A stretch of 64,000 nt of DNA from Spirometra erinaceieuropaei (Eukaryota > Platyhelminthes > Cestoda > Diphyllobothriidea > Diphyllobothriidae), in the NCBI GenBank assembly GCA_902702965.1, contig CACRXP010000002.1:3554357-3618356 (forward strand). The letters are read 5' to 3'. Below are positions 1 to 29,030 of this stretch, piece by piece. Each line of letters starts with the position of its first letter. Within the stretch, counting starts at the first letter, position 1. Position numbers and translations under genes: made by a program. Under the pieces are notes generated by a model. That model ran no database searches, was not told the DNA's origin, and saw only the letters and a program-made list of their open reading frames with translations.

Positions 1-584
1 AACTGAGTCAGGACAACCAGAGGCTGAATAGGGCGCAGTAGCTGGCGAAGCTAAGCAGCATGCCTGCGCGTTCCACATACGCCTTGTATACAGAAGATGG
101 GCCAGGTTTTCACAGAAACAAAAGGCGACAGCCTTCTAGGCCACGACTTTTGGCGTGCTGTGACAGTTCAGAAGTACGTCGGATTGTTTATGATGGAGAA
201 TACGCACTGGTTGCCTGGAAGACGGAATCTCCTGAGTCGACCTCACTCTTTCCTGTCTCAGACAGCAGTATACTATCCAAACTGATCGGCCATCTGGCAC
301 AGTGGTTGGGCGCGGCGCGAGCCTGTTCCTAGACCCTCCAACACACCCCTTTTTATGACATTTGCTATGATTGTGTATCCCGGTTAACGCGCGCGCCAGA
401 CTCTCACCTAGTTTCCGTGATGGTCAAACGCATCTCCCGTGTGGACCATTCTAGGGACTCGTTCTAAAGTACCCAAACAGTTTAAGGTCTCATCGAGTAG
501 ATGATGGAGGCAACATAATTATGGATATGTTCCCCGCAGTCACTGTTTCGAGCGAAAGTGGTCTCTGGTAAGACCTGGCCGGTG

Positions 585-2402
585 GCATGCCCAATGTCGG
601 CGGGTCTTTAGGTTAGTATGAATGAGATAAATGGCCCTGTGTTGGAAATGCGAGTTAACCTAGGTCTGGCCACCCATGACTGACTGGTCGGCAGGTTTGA
701 CATGCGTTGCAGGGACGTCAGAGGGGATGGACTTTGAGATGTTACTACCAGTGTGTTTGTGTGTGCGACTTTTCAAGGACTGGATAACGAGGACTTATGA
801 TGCTGTGGGTGTAACTGCCTACAGGAACTTACTTAAGTTCTGTCCATCACCGACGGAAAGGCGTTAGAAGATATGACCTGGATAAGTCTCATTGGTTACT
901 ACTGACCAAAAATAGTCAGTAACAATTACTGGTTAGCTGAATCTGCTTGTCTCTCGTTATCATATATAAGTAAACATAATGCAGTCATTTTGCTCATCCT
1001 GGTTTCTCAGACACATCGCATTCGCCTAGGCAACTTGTTTATCAAACGACTTGGGAGGAGTGCAACCTCCAACACTTCGAGCTAGCCAGATGCCTGGAAG
1101 AACTTGCTGACACCGGTCGGATCCGTTTCTCATAACGAGGATAACCTGTAGCCGACGGCAATCACTACGACGCCTGATGCCTTTTTTCAACGCCCAGCCA
1201 CGTTAAGGTCATTCAGTCTTGCAGAAAACGGTTCCAGACGTGCTGTACTGACCCTACGGTCTGACCGACTACAGTAGGTGGGTTAAGTCATGAAATCTCA
1301 ACAGAAATTCCGAAATGCGTTTCCGTTTCGAAAAGATTAATCAAGTAGGGTAGTAAAACCAACCATCGTGCAGCCTAATTCTATAAAAATTCAGTTACCC
1401 TAGGACGCCGGCTTTCGAACGAACTTCTTTCCGGCTGCATGAAAAGACTATAGTCTGTAAAGGATGGATACTTATGTAGTTTACATTTTTTCATCGATTT
1501 TCGACGCCGTTGAACATTCAATTATATTTCATGAAAAACATGCATAAAAATATTCATTTTCTGCTCATTCAGTAGAAAATTACGTCTTCCTTCAATTTTA
1601 CACTCGAGGGAAGGGTATAATTCGGTTTTAAAAAGTTTCATATTAGGAGATTTTTTAATACCGTGAAATACGTCATGTCTCTGCATTTACCAATATGGCT
1701 TGTAAAGTAAACAATGTGGCTCAAATCCACGGCTTAATTTTATGAACCCCATACGGTCTTCTAATACCTTGAGAGAGGGAGAGTGCATGCCCAATTTCAG
1801 TTAGTAGGAGTGAGATAATCGACCCTGTGTTGGAAGTGTAGGTGTCTTGAGTTAACCTAGGAACGTCGGAGGGGATGGAGTTTGAGGCATCACAATCCGT
1901 TTGCGTGCGAGTGTTTAAGGACTGCATAACGAGGACTTATGATGCTGTGGCGGTAACTTTCTACAGGAGCTTACTTAACTTCTGTCGGCCACCGACGGAA
2001 GGGGGTTAAAATTTGCCCCGGACAAATCTCATTGGTTGCTAATGGCCAAAAATAAACACTAACGATTACCGGTTAACTGAGTTTTCTTGTCTCTGGTTAC
2101 CATATATAAGTAAACATAATACAGTCACTTTGCTCATTCTGGTTGCTTAGACTCATCGTATTCATCTGGGCAACTTGTCCGTCAAACGACTTGGGAGGAG
2201 TGCAACCTCCAAAACTGCGAGCTAGCCAGATGCCTGGCAGAACTTGCTGACACCGGTCGGATCCAGGATAACCCGGAGCCGACGGCCATCACTACGATGC
2301 CTGATGCCTTTGTTCAACTCCCAACCGCGCTAAGGTCATTCAACCTTGCAGGAAACGGTTACAGACGTGCTGTACTGACCCTACAGTCTGACCGACTACA
2401 AC
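585..2402 (+). repeat. Imperfect direct duplication (585-1271 and 1785-2402)
   Basis: Both copies begin GCATGCCCAAT and share, in order, an ACGAGGACTTATGATGCTGT block, a TATATAAGTAAACATAAT block, an ACGACTTGGGAGGAGTGCAA block and the end CTGACCGACTACA. Copy 1 has a small extra segment near 660-710. A half fold-back element lies between them. No coding capacity is recognised; what the unit is (old LTR, segmental duplication) is unknown. Confidence 0.75.
1272..1784 (+). mobile_element. Fold-back element, left half only
   Basis: It begins TA|CAGTAGGTGGG, the terminus of the family described at 47307-48300, and continues through the left arm into the central region, stopping just past the centre where repeat copy 2 starts. 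The right arm is missing. Confidence 0.75.
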
Positions 2403-2534
2403 ATGCGCACATTTGTGCATTCGGAATATCGCTGGCCTCCATGACCAACTTGAACATATTGCCCCCGGTCAATATAATACACGCCACTCTTCCGCTACCG
2501 GTGTTTCTTATGCCGGCAACGGTAGGGTGACGGA

Positions 2535-2870
2535 GCCCACTTGACTGTTGGTAGACCTCTGATCGTGTCATACGGGAATGGTGGTAATCGGGGTTTTACG
2601 GGCGGGGCAGCACGCCAGACGGTAAGCTGACAAAATTCACAAAAACAAAAATTTCTTGGGTTTTGTGCCGAAAGTCTTGTCGTACGCTTTCGTATGGTGA
2701 CGAAGATGAGCATGTTGGTTAAAAAATAAACAAACGAGCAGATTTCAACAATAATGGACTTCGAGTAATGGTTTGAGGTCACGGAAAGTAATTGTTCTTG
2801 GCAATGTTATGCCTGCGACGGCCTGCAAATGGATGGCAAAACAAAACCCCATATGGTAGATCCACAGTTT
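2535..2870 (+). repeat. Dispersed repeat, copy 1 (partner at 37785-38115)
   Basis: Diverged but colinear with 37785-38115 in the same orientation. Shared landmarks are CCCACTTAACTGT-like, GGGTGGGGCAG-like, GTCGAAAGTCTTRTC-like and AAACCCCATATG. No coding content is recognised. Confidence 0.65.
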
Positions 2871-5007
<2,137 letters not shown>

Positions 5008-5808
5008 TCACACATCGATCTGATGCCCAGTCACAAGCGTCGGTCGTCGATAGGGCTGGTTGGAGGAGGCATAGGGTGACGGCGAATCAACTGCTATAGC
5101 CATACTCAGTGTCTTTGTTAGCGTACTTTCGAATAAGACACCCTTTCCACAAAAGTGAACATACGGCTGATAAGTAAGCGTCCCCCTGAGAGCCGAATAG
5201 GACAGTGGTAAACATAATTCACCACCCAATTTCGGTGTGGTAAAATTTACATCGATGCCAAGTTCAGTAAGCACTACTCAGGGAACCGCATTCTTCAAAT
5301 GGTTTTTTGCCGGGAGAAGAACCATCTCAAGGGTTTTCTGACGTTCGGCAAAGTCACATACGTTTACTGCAAATTACATGTATCCTTAAAAATCAATAGA
5401 CGCAAAATACCGGGGCGTGTCCTTTGATTGCTGAGATCTAAAGAACTGACTAGTTAACTCTACCTGTTGATTAATCGCAACAGTCGGTATCAACTTCAAC
5501 GTCCTCTCAATCATCAGTTCGATAATGACAACGGAAACACCTTGGGGGTATAATAGGTCCTGTTCCCTTTTTGAAACAAAACGCACACACGCATCGAAGA
5601 CCTCGTAATAGCGAAGAAAACGAAAAAACCTGCTATTTGGGTTTTTAGAGCCGCAGTGAGTGAAAGACCGCGCGATCCTGACTTCCAACGGACGGTGAAA
5701 CCGAGCTCCCAAAACCGGGTCGCGCCACTGCGGTCCCATTATGCAGCCCTCGACTTCCTCCACGTACTCCCACCGCCAGGCCAACCGGCCTAGTTTAGGG
5801 CCTTCCAC
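5008..5808 (-). pseudogene. Decayed minus-strand reading frame, unknown
   Basis: A 140-codon frame (5808 down to 5386) is followed, in the same frame, by an 88-codon frame (5274 down to 5008). The 37 codons between hold two further stops but still read as plausible protein (for example FAERQKTLEMVLLPAKNHLK). Three stops in about 267 codons is far fewer than expected by chance. I recognise no domain. It points away from the collagen gene and could be an old transposon gene or a pseudogene. Confidence 0.3.
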
Positions 5809-6279
5809 TACATTGCAACCTCGTCTGCGCCTTGGTGCACCCGGCCAATCTGAGGCCTAATTTGTAGGTTGCCGCGGCCACACACACGCGTGCGCGCGCG
5901 CCCGTAACCTACGCTGGCCCGGCTTTCGAACAAGGCGCGCTAACGTATTAACGCGTGCCTAAGCGCCTGCGGCCGATCGATACATTTCAGTTGCCGCTCT
6001 AGCACAAAGGGTACAACTGTGGCGGGAGGGGGGGCGATCAATAGATGCCAGTGGGATGGGACCGGTATTGTGGGGGCGGGATGGACACCGGAGCCGTAGT
6101 GCTGTCAGCCGAAGGCTTGGCGTTTGCTGTAGAGGTCTGCAAACAGCTAGCGCCAGCTCTAGGCAGCGGAGCGCACACTTCCCGCACATCGTCGGATCAG
6201 TGCGGTATCGCAAGTCAAGCGAGTACTGCGTTGATTCCGTCCAGAGAGCTATCCGCCTTGTGTTCTCTGGCGGTCAGTC
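5809..6279 (+). promoter_or_regulatory. GC-rich probable promoter and 5' UTR of the collagen gene
   Basis: The stretch before the start codon is clearly richer in G+C and CpG than its surroundings, with an alternating purine-pyrimidine run (5880-5902, Z-DNA-prone) and a G-run near 6029. I see no convincing TATA box and cannot place the transcription start. Short upstream reading frames begin at 6045 and 6056 in other frames. Confidence 0.35.
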
Positions 6280-21685
<15,406 letters not shown>

Positions 21686-22170
21686 GCTGTTTTCACGCTG
21701 CTTTCGGTTGTGAGGCGTCATCGCGCACAATCCCCCTCACCCAATCAAATGTGCGTACGTGTTTGGCTGCTGCAACAGCCAATTCTCACGGCCCTCTCAC
21801 CCCTTCCCTCTCCCTTTCCCATCTTTCTTCATCGCACTGGTGCTGCTAGCACCAGGCGTCGTCCGATCTCCCCCCCCCGAATTTTCTCTGGTTTTGCCGA
21901 ACTTCCGAGTGGAGTCTATTATTTTGTACAGTTAGGCAATGGCAGGGGGTGTAATGCCTTTTGTTTCTCTTCCATCCATCTGCCTGCTTGCAGTCGGCGT
22001 GTCTCTTGTAGTTACGCCCGATCTGCCCGGAGAGCAGAACACACACACGCGTGTTTTTGAGCGCAACTGTGCGTGAATTGCGTGGAGTGCGCACCACTTG
22101 CTGTGTTACCGATAAAATTTAACTTTTTTGGGCGGATCCCCGTGAAATAAACCTGCTGATCAATCTGAAG
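21686..22170 (+). other. Collagen 3' UTR
   Basis: Non-coding sequence following the stop codon, with a pyrimidine-rich block at about 21790-21835. It should end shortly after the AATAAA at 22146. Confidence 0.55.
22146..22151 (+). terminator. AATAAA polyadenylation signal
   Basis: Canonical hexamer about 460 bases after the collagen stop codon and the best placed one downstream of it. Cleavage is expected some 15-25 bases later. Confidence 0.55.
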
Positions 22171-23659
22171 ACTTCCACTTCTTCCTAGAACCAGGCTTTT
22201 CAGGTGGGAGGGGACGGTTTGTGCACAGGCGACCCTAAAGTGGTGAGCAGGAACTGTTGGATAAATAATTTAATGGCTAACAGCCCAGGTCTTTATCAGT
22301 GGATACCACAGCTTAGTGGGTTTAGCAGTACCTGTTAACAGAGGTTGGAGTCCCCCTTTACCGGTTTCCTTTGACGACACCCAACAACCGGTGGTAAAAT
22401 ATAAATACTGTTGGTATTCAATGCACAGTGATGCGCGACGATCGAAATCTAAATAATCGTGAAGAAGTAAATGCGTTCGCTGAAACAAGAGCTTTGTTCG
22501 CCTGACGTTTCGGATTCATACTCGGGATTGCACGGTATCTACCGCAGTTTCACCTCCTTCCCCCACCTGGGGTCGATTTCAAGATGGTGTCAAAAAGACT
22601 GGAGGCGGAGGATGGTGCAGGTGGTTGGCGTGCCGCGAACCCACCACCACCACCACCACCACCACCACCACCACCACCACCACCACCACCACCACACCCC
22701 TTGGTCCACAATGTACATTAACTAGGATTTTACGCAACCAGAATGATCGGGGAGCGGCTCGGGTCGAGACTAGCGTGGCTTGAGACTGCATCTGGGCGTG
22801 CAACCACTTCCCACTGTTGACATTTGTTATGGGTGCGTATTCCCAATAACTCCAGCCGCACCCCGATCTAGCCTCGCGTATTGGTTCAGCGCGTCTACCG
22901 CGTGACCGAGTACGTCTGGCCATCTGGATCACCGACGCTGACGTTTTAAACAGTGTGCGCCTGCGCTCTCCTCCGTAGGTAATTACTCTGCCTAGGCCAA
23001 GTCTGAGCACCGAAAATGGAAGGGAAGTTCATCGTACTTGTTAATAGATTGGGGTCACATGAAGCATGACTCAAGTAGCTCGCAGCTCGCGAGAATTTAG
23101 CCCACGTCGAACTTGACTGTGTTGGGTAGATTCTTGGCTTCTGTTTGGGGCTAACGTAACTTTACACGGGTGCATAACAGTGTGCAAGATGCCCAGCGAA
23201 TTCACGGGACCACAGCTCTGGGTCCATCTCGATAAATGGACGCCCGGCAGTTTTTGAGGAAAGAAGTGTCTCAGAGGGTTTGGAGAAGCGTAGAGGAGCA
23301 GATGCTGTACTCTTGCGATGATGTACTTTCACTGAGTTGCGAAAACCCCGGCTCAGGCGGGACCGCCTCGAGTCCCATGACCACAAACGCGGGCAGCTAT
23401 TCGTGTTTGCCACTCTTTCCGTTGATCTCGCCAGTGACATCACCGACACATTTGTCGGTAAACAGACACTAAAGTTTCCTTCTCTGGCCGGCGCACACTA
23501 TCAGTACCTTATGCGTCCTGATGAAACAAAAGCTGGTCAAGTAACCTTTGGTCTCTGAACTCTGAATTGGAAACGCACTGTTTTACTGGTCAACAATTGA
23601 AGAAAGCCCCTACATTCTTCCCTTCTCTAATGTGCCACAATGACCAGAACCCTTCAGCA
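22171..23659. other. Intergenic, no gene; (CAC)18 at 22642-22695
   Basis: Apart from the CAC tract I see no recognisable element or gene. Confidence 0.5.
22642..22695 (+). repeat. (CAC)n microsatellite
   Basis: 54 bases of CAC downstream of the collagen gene. His-run and Val-run readings are artefacts. Confidence 0.95.
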
Positions 23660-24440
23660 ACCGGTCATGGGAGTTGCGAATTAGAATCTGCAAGTCATGT
23701 GGCCAAAAGACCCGCTGCCACGGCAGGAAACGTGTCTGGAGTCGCGGACAAAACGACTATGTCGGAGAAACTGGGAAATTACTCCGTACGCGAATTGCCG
23801 AGCACGTAGCAGCAGTGAGGTGGGGAGACGCTAGCTCTCAGATGGCGGCACACTCGACGGGACCTGGCCTTATTTTCAAATTTCAAGAGGCCGAAATCCT
23901 CGCAAGGGGTGACAACCGCGTGAGCCGCGAGCTTCCTGAGTCATGGTTCTCAAGCCCGCAATCCATCAACAAGCACAATGACCTCCCAGTACCATATTCC
24001 GTGCTGAGATTTTCCCTGGGCAGGGGAATCGGTCACGTGGTGAGGGCGTGGGCGAGCAATTATCCCAGTGACAGTGGGCCAATTTGCGAGCAATCGTCAC
24101 GCCAGCATCCGGCACGGATGATGAAATCACGGCCATTAACGACTCGGACTCGGACTGGCAAGCCACCACCGCACCAATTACGACCCCAGCGGTGATTGCG
24201 AGAGCTGTTAATTACAGTGCGCATACGGTCCCACGGCAGCCACGTGCTATAAATACTGCACGCCTTGTGCCGCCATCAGCTTAATCTGCGAATGTCTCTG
24301 ATGATGGATTCGAGTGAGAATCCGGAACGCCAGGCTAATAAATTTCTTGTTCCAGTGGTCGCATCTTCGTCTTCTGAATCTGCAATTCAATATTGAATGA
24401 CGGAACCTGAGGATATTCTGCCTAAATATCATGGAGGTGG
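23660..24440 (+). mobile_element. Penelope-like element remnant, GIY-YIG end
   Basis: The frame 23674-24195 reads ICKSCGQ...NDYVGETGKLLRTRIAEH followed by VRWGDASSQMAAHS and a C-terminal FQEAEILARGDNRVSRELPE. This is the layout of the Cys-containing GIY-YIG endonuclease tail of Penelope-like elements (Y-x-G-E-T-G, R..EH, RRGD-like). The RT domain is absent. The flank to about 24440 probably is the element's 3' end. Confidence 0.7.
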
Positions 24441-25225
24441 ATTTTCTCACCGATGACCTGCAAATACGGTGACAACAAGAGAATCCTGAAGACGACTGCC
24501 AATTTGGATGCACCGAGAGGAATTGGCCCTGAGGAGTGTGGATCCAGTGACGCGGGTGCCGGAACCTACTTCAAAATTAAGGCATCCCTTCCACCTAGAC
24601 CGAGTTCCCCCTGCTGGCTGAGGATACAACTACCTGCAGGTAGCCCCAATGATGAGTGAGGGAGGCGAGTGGCCAATTCACTCCGATCTCTGCCGATCCT
24701 CCAACAGTGTGGAAATGGATGCATAGGACAAATGCCCGTTTCTGTCAGATGTGCTTACCTTTTGACAAAATGCATGCGTCATCAGTATCTGACACTACGA
24801 AGCAGGTTACTATATTCTTGAAAAAACTTGCAGCCCTTTAAGCTGCACAGTAACTGAAAACGAACACTGCTTACCTCAAGACGTCTGACCCGCCGCCATG
24901 TGCACCGAACCTCGAAGTGATCGTAAATCCACCCAGCTCCTGCTAGCCTGGTTTTAACTTTTTTCCATACTTTGAGGTTTTTCAGGCGTGGGAAGTTTAG
25001 GAGCGCCGAACTGTGTCTCGAAACTTAACGGTGAAATTAGGCAGAGCGGCTGACAAGGCCTCTCGCCTTCCCTTTGACCAGTGCCCAAACTTCGACTTTT
25101 CAGGCGCAGCAATAGGCAGTGTGCGCGTTAGGAGGACTTTGACGGGGGTAATGATGCGTAGTTTTTGCAGTATTCTCCTCTTCCTCCTTTAAGCATCTCT
25201 GAGTGATAACATTTGCCAGAACTAA
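24441..25225. other. No recognised feature
   Basis: Short overlapping open frames only. Confidence 0.4.
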
Positions 25226-26195
25226 TTAAAGGATAGCATCGAGCCCAGTGTGAACGACTGGGTACACTAATGGCCGCCAGTACGTCCATCGTGAGCGAGG
25301 ACTTTAGCCAATATCTAGGGCAGAGTGCAGTGGTAAAAATATGTCCATAGTAAAGTGAAATTTCGTTGGACATGTCTGATTCAACTCTTCCCGCATACAC
25401 ACACACACGACAGTCCGACCGTCGTATCCAACGATGTCCACCGTACGCTCCACAGCAGGGGGAGAACAGGGACGTTGACTTGCGCGAGGTTTATAGTGCC
25501 AGTAGACTTGTTGTGCATCTACCACACTCCCCCTCCTCCCCAAACTGAGCCTGGTGTCAAGACAGAGTCAAGAAGACCGGAGATGAGGGAGGCCGCACGT
25601 GGATGGCTTGGACGGATCCGCACCTTGGCGCTCCACTCCGCATCCCCTGATCCACACAACAAATAGCCAGGGTTTTGACCAGCAACAACAAAGATTGGAG
25701 GCTGACACGGTAGAAACCGCACCTACATAGGTGTGCCGCCAACGCCTGGCTCGAATCCCACATAGTGGGGGTGCCATAAAGGTTACATAAAGGAGGAGCC
25801 ATTGCAGCCTGACTCTCAGACCACCAGCCGGCCACTCTACACAACTGCAACACACATAACACTGGGCCGACTGCGAGATCCAAGTTATCTCGTCAGTTGG
25901 CAACCTTCCAAGCCACGGCTCTTAGCGCACCGTGATAGCTTTAAGCCCGTCAGAATGTTTATAGTGAGGAAGAAAATGCGCTGAGTCGTCGACCTCATTC
26001 CAAAACCAACCTAAGGATAGCATGGAGCTTAGTGTGAAATAGTGGGTATACAAATGAAATCAAGTACGTCCATCGTGAGCGGTAACGTTAGGCACCATCC
26101 AGGGTAGAGCGCAGTGGTAGTTTAAGAAAGCAACATGCCCATGGGAAGGCGGACTTTTGCTGGACACGTCTGATGCCACTCTTACCGCACTCTTC
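25226..26195 (+). repeat. Direct repeat pair 25226-25395 and 26012-26195
   Basis: Both copies start AGGATAGCATSGAG and share GTACGTCCATCGTGAGCG, AGGGYAGAGYGCAGTGGTA and GGACAYGTCTGAT in order. They bracket a family B repeat copy and a tRNA-like stretch. Non-coding. Confidence 0.65.
25392..25690 (-). repeat. Dispersed repeat family B copy
   Basis: Reverse-complement copy with TTTATAGTGCCAGTAGACTTG, GTGTCAAGACAGAGTCAAGA and GGCGCTCCACTCCGCATCCC. Matches 38232-38695 read backwards. Confidence 0.7.
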
Positions 26196-26304
26196 CGTAG
26201 GGAAACAAAGTCAAGGCGACGGAAGGCAGTCGTTGGAGCAGTAGCTGACAGAAGAAAGCGACCCGCCTATACGGGCCTCAAACGACCTGCTCACTAGGGT
26301 CATA

Positions 26305-27301
26305 CATCCTGTGAGTGAACGATCTCATGAAATTTTGGCTGAAATTCTGAAATGCGTTTTCGATTAGGAAGGACTACTTGGTCGCGGTTGTAATACTGAT
26401 TATCTTAAGACATACTCTTATAACATTTCGGACTCGGCAAGATGTCAGCTTTTAAATGCACTTCTTTTCAATCTCCTGTAGAAAGCGTGCTCGGTAAAAA
26501 TGACTACTTAATTAGCATGCATTTTTCCCATTGATTTTCGATGGTCTTGGAAATTCAAATATATTTTATAGAAACCATAAACAAAATACGCTTTCTTTTA
26601 GTCAATCAATAGAAAATCACGTCTTCTTTATATCGTATACTTAAGGAAGGAGTATAATTAAGTCTTAACGAAGTTTTCTAATTGCCGAATAATTTTGAGC
26701 CTGATCATTCGTTGTATTAGCGCTTAGTGATTTCACTCTACAAGGTGCATGCGTTCCGCGTAAAGAAAATCACATATTTTTCTATGCCATTAAAGAGAAA
26801 TCATACAGAGTCCATAAAATTTTGCAATGGATGAGGACCATGTTGTACATTTCATGAGGAGCAGTGGTAAACGGCCAGGTACGATGCTATGTGAATGGAC
26901 ATATCGCGGTCTTAAAAAGTCTCGTAATCGGAAACTTTTTTAAAACCCAATTATACTCCTTCCTTAAGCAAACAATATAAAGAAGACGTGATTTTCCATT
27001 GATTGACTAAAAGAAAGCATATTTTTGTTTATGGTTTCTATAAAATATATTTGAATTTCCAAGACCATCGAAAATCAATGGGAAAAATGCATGCTACATA
27101 GGTAGTCATTTTTTCCCGAGCATGCTTTCTACAGGAGATTGAGAAGAAGTGCATTTTAAAGCCGACAGCCAATCGAGTCCGAAATGTTATAAGAGTATGC
27201 CTTAAGATAATCAGTATTACAACCGCGACCAAGTAGTCCTTCCTAATCGAAAACGCATTCCAGAATTTCAGCCAACATTTCATGAGATCGGTCATTCACT
27301 G
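26305..27301. mobile_element. Fold-back element, divergent subfamily
   Basis: About 997 bp. The right end is CACTG|TA at 27302-27303; the left end is less clear near 26305. The two arms (for example GGAAGGACTACTTGGTCGCG and its complement) match each other far better than they match other copies. No coding content. Confidence 0.8.
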
Positions 27302-27739
27302 TACGAGGCCTTAATGAGGGCGTTTGAGTGCTCACACAAGTGCAAGCTTCCACAAAGGGCACACGGAGGAGGATTCATTGCGGTCTGACCCAACACATTG
27401 GGTAGGACCGTGTTGCTAATTCGGCTGACTACCTTCCCAGCCACGACTTTCGGCCTCTCGCGATGGCTTTTAGGCGTAACTAAGTTAGGCTTTGAATTGT
27501 CATGGGGCACTTGTGTTTCGGCTCCATAATCACTTCTTTCTCTCGCTCCCTTTCCCCATGTCTCAGTAGTCCGTCGGAGCATTTTCGCCGACAGGTAATG
27601 GGAGTTGGAGCATTAATTGACGTGACATGAGCCTCCGTCTAAGGCGTGCCACGCCGGTGGACCTTACTAATGTAGGACTCACGCAGACTCCGTACAACTG
27701 GACTAACGCAACGTCGCTAAACAATGTGGCCTCAAAATA
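27302..27739. other. No recognised feature
   Basis: AT/GC-mixed sequence without domain-bearing frames. Confidence 0.4.
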
Positions 27740-27960
27740 GCATTACCGACAAAGACAGGGAGGGGGGGCTGAAATGGCCGTTTCTGGCTTATTAGCCGTC
27801 GTCAGCCAGCCTCACACAACTCCGAATTGTGGAATACCTGGGGATCAATCCCGCGACCTGTTGATTAAAAGTCCAACGTCCCTAGCCACCGAGCCACAGG
27901 CTCGTTGTCCTGTCGGTTGCGATCGGGAATATACGATGGTAGAGAGGGGGGGCGCTCAGT
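27740..27960 (-). mobile_element. tRNA-derived SINE, antisense
   Basis: Read in reverse it has a tRNA-like A box (GTGGCTCGGTGGCTAGGGAC region) and B box (GGGATTGATCC), then the family body GGCTGACGACGGCTAATAAG and a CTTTGTCGGTAATGC tail. Not a functional tRNA: the cloverleaf is degraded and fused to the SINE body. Confidence 0.65.
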
Positions 27961-28739
27961 GATAGCGTTACGGAACTCACTTGTCCCGCATTGTGCCTTG
28001 GGGCTCTCTCTCCCTCGAGCCCAACCAGCAGCTGCACAGCGGCGAATGATATAAGCAGAATAGCGTTACCGACAATGTGGTCTCAGCCTGGTCCAGCGAA
28101 CTAGTAGCACAGCTTTGCTGAGAATAGCATTGCTAAGCAGTAGGGGCATAGCACAGTGGCTTTGCGACCACGCAAAGGAAGCTGAACTCACTGGCCAACC
28201 TGAGGTCAGGGTATACTAAAAATACTTTTAACAGAATGCCTTTAGGTTGGAGTAGCAGCGGCATCCAAGCTGGTGTGATGTCCTCGTTGGTGAATTGAGT
28301 TTTCCGGGTTGCGATGGCCTAATTTTTTTGTTTGGAGTGCTATAAGTAGTCCTCTTCGGTTTGGCGTGTCCACGTTGTCACTACTGCAGGTGGACTGAAT
28401 TATAATGTGTCCCACAGGCCAAGGAGAGCCCTCTACACAAGCTGGCAGTGAGAAGAGGTGGAAGGGCGCTGGACTTGCTTTTTGATGTCTTTTCTCCGCC
28501 CCGGCTGGCCGGTTGACATAGGGGATTGTACTTTTGTTTCTCACAGGAGTTCACGATGTTCACTGATTCCGTACAAGATTTGGGCTCATTAGCGCAATGT
28601 ATAGGGGTCAAGATGCTGTGGAGTCTCCACTAACTGCCTAAATTAGCCCTTTTGAGGCAAATTCAGGACACTAATTCCTAAGTCCGGAATAGTTGCCTGT
28701 CGTTTGTACTGTCTGTTATATAGCGAGTCGGTTACTGTG
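27961..28739. other. No recognised feature
   Basis: A short SINE-tail echo near 28065-28085; otherwise nothing. Confidence 0.4.
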
Positions 28740-29030
28740 AGTGCCCTCCAAACGGGCCACGTGTTAGATGCGCTGGACCAACACGGGGGCCACATCGAAC
28801 TCTGGCAGGCGTTATCTGTGCGCAATAACAAATGCCAACACTTCCGGGGTGCGCCGGCGGACCCTGTTGTCGGCATTCGTCGCACAACTGGACCACTGCC
28901 ATCACCCCATCGTTTTGTGGTCCAAATCCTGGTCATTTGTGTGTGGACCAGGGGGTGCGGAGTGGAGCGCCAAGGCGAGGATCCGTCCGAGCCATCCACC
29001 TGCGGCCTCCCCCGAGTGCAAAGCACAGAC
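28740..29030 (+). repeat. Dispersed repeat family B, 5' part
   Basis: Nearly identical to 38232-38505: both start GCCCTCCAAACGGGCCACGT and contain TGCGCTGGACCAACACGGGG and ACCAGGGGGTGCGGAGTGGA. This copy loses homology in the GGCCTCC region. Open frames on both strands are repeat artefacts. Confidence 0.85.

Noticed and set aside
25380..25900. Minus-strand protein genes of about 110 codons
   Set aside because: They fall on family B and tRNA-like repeat sequence and recur as echoes at other copies.
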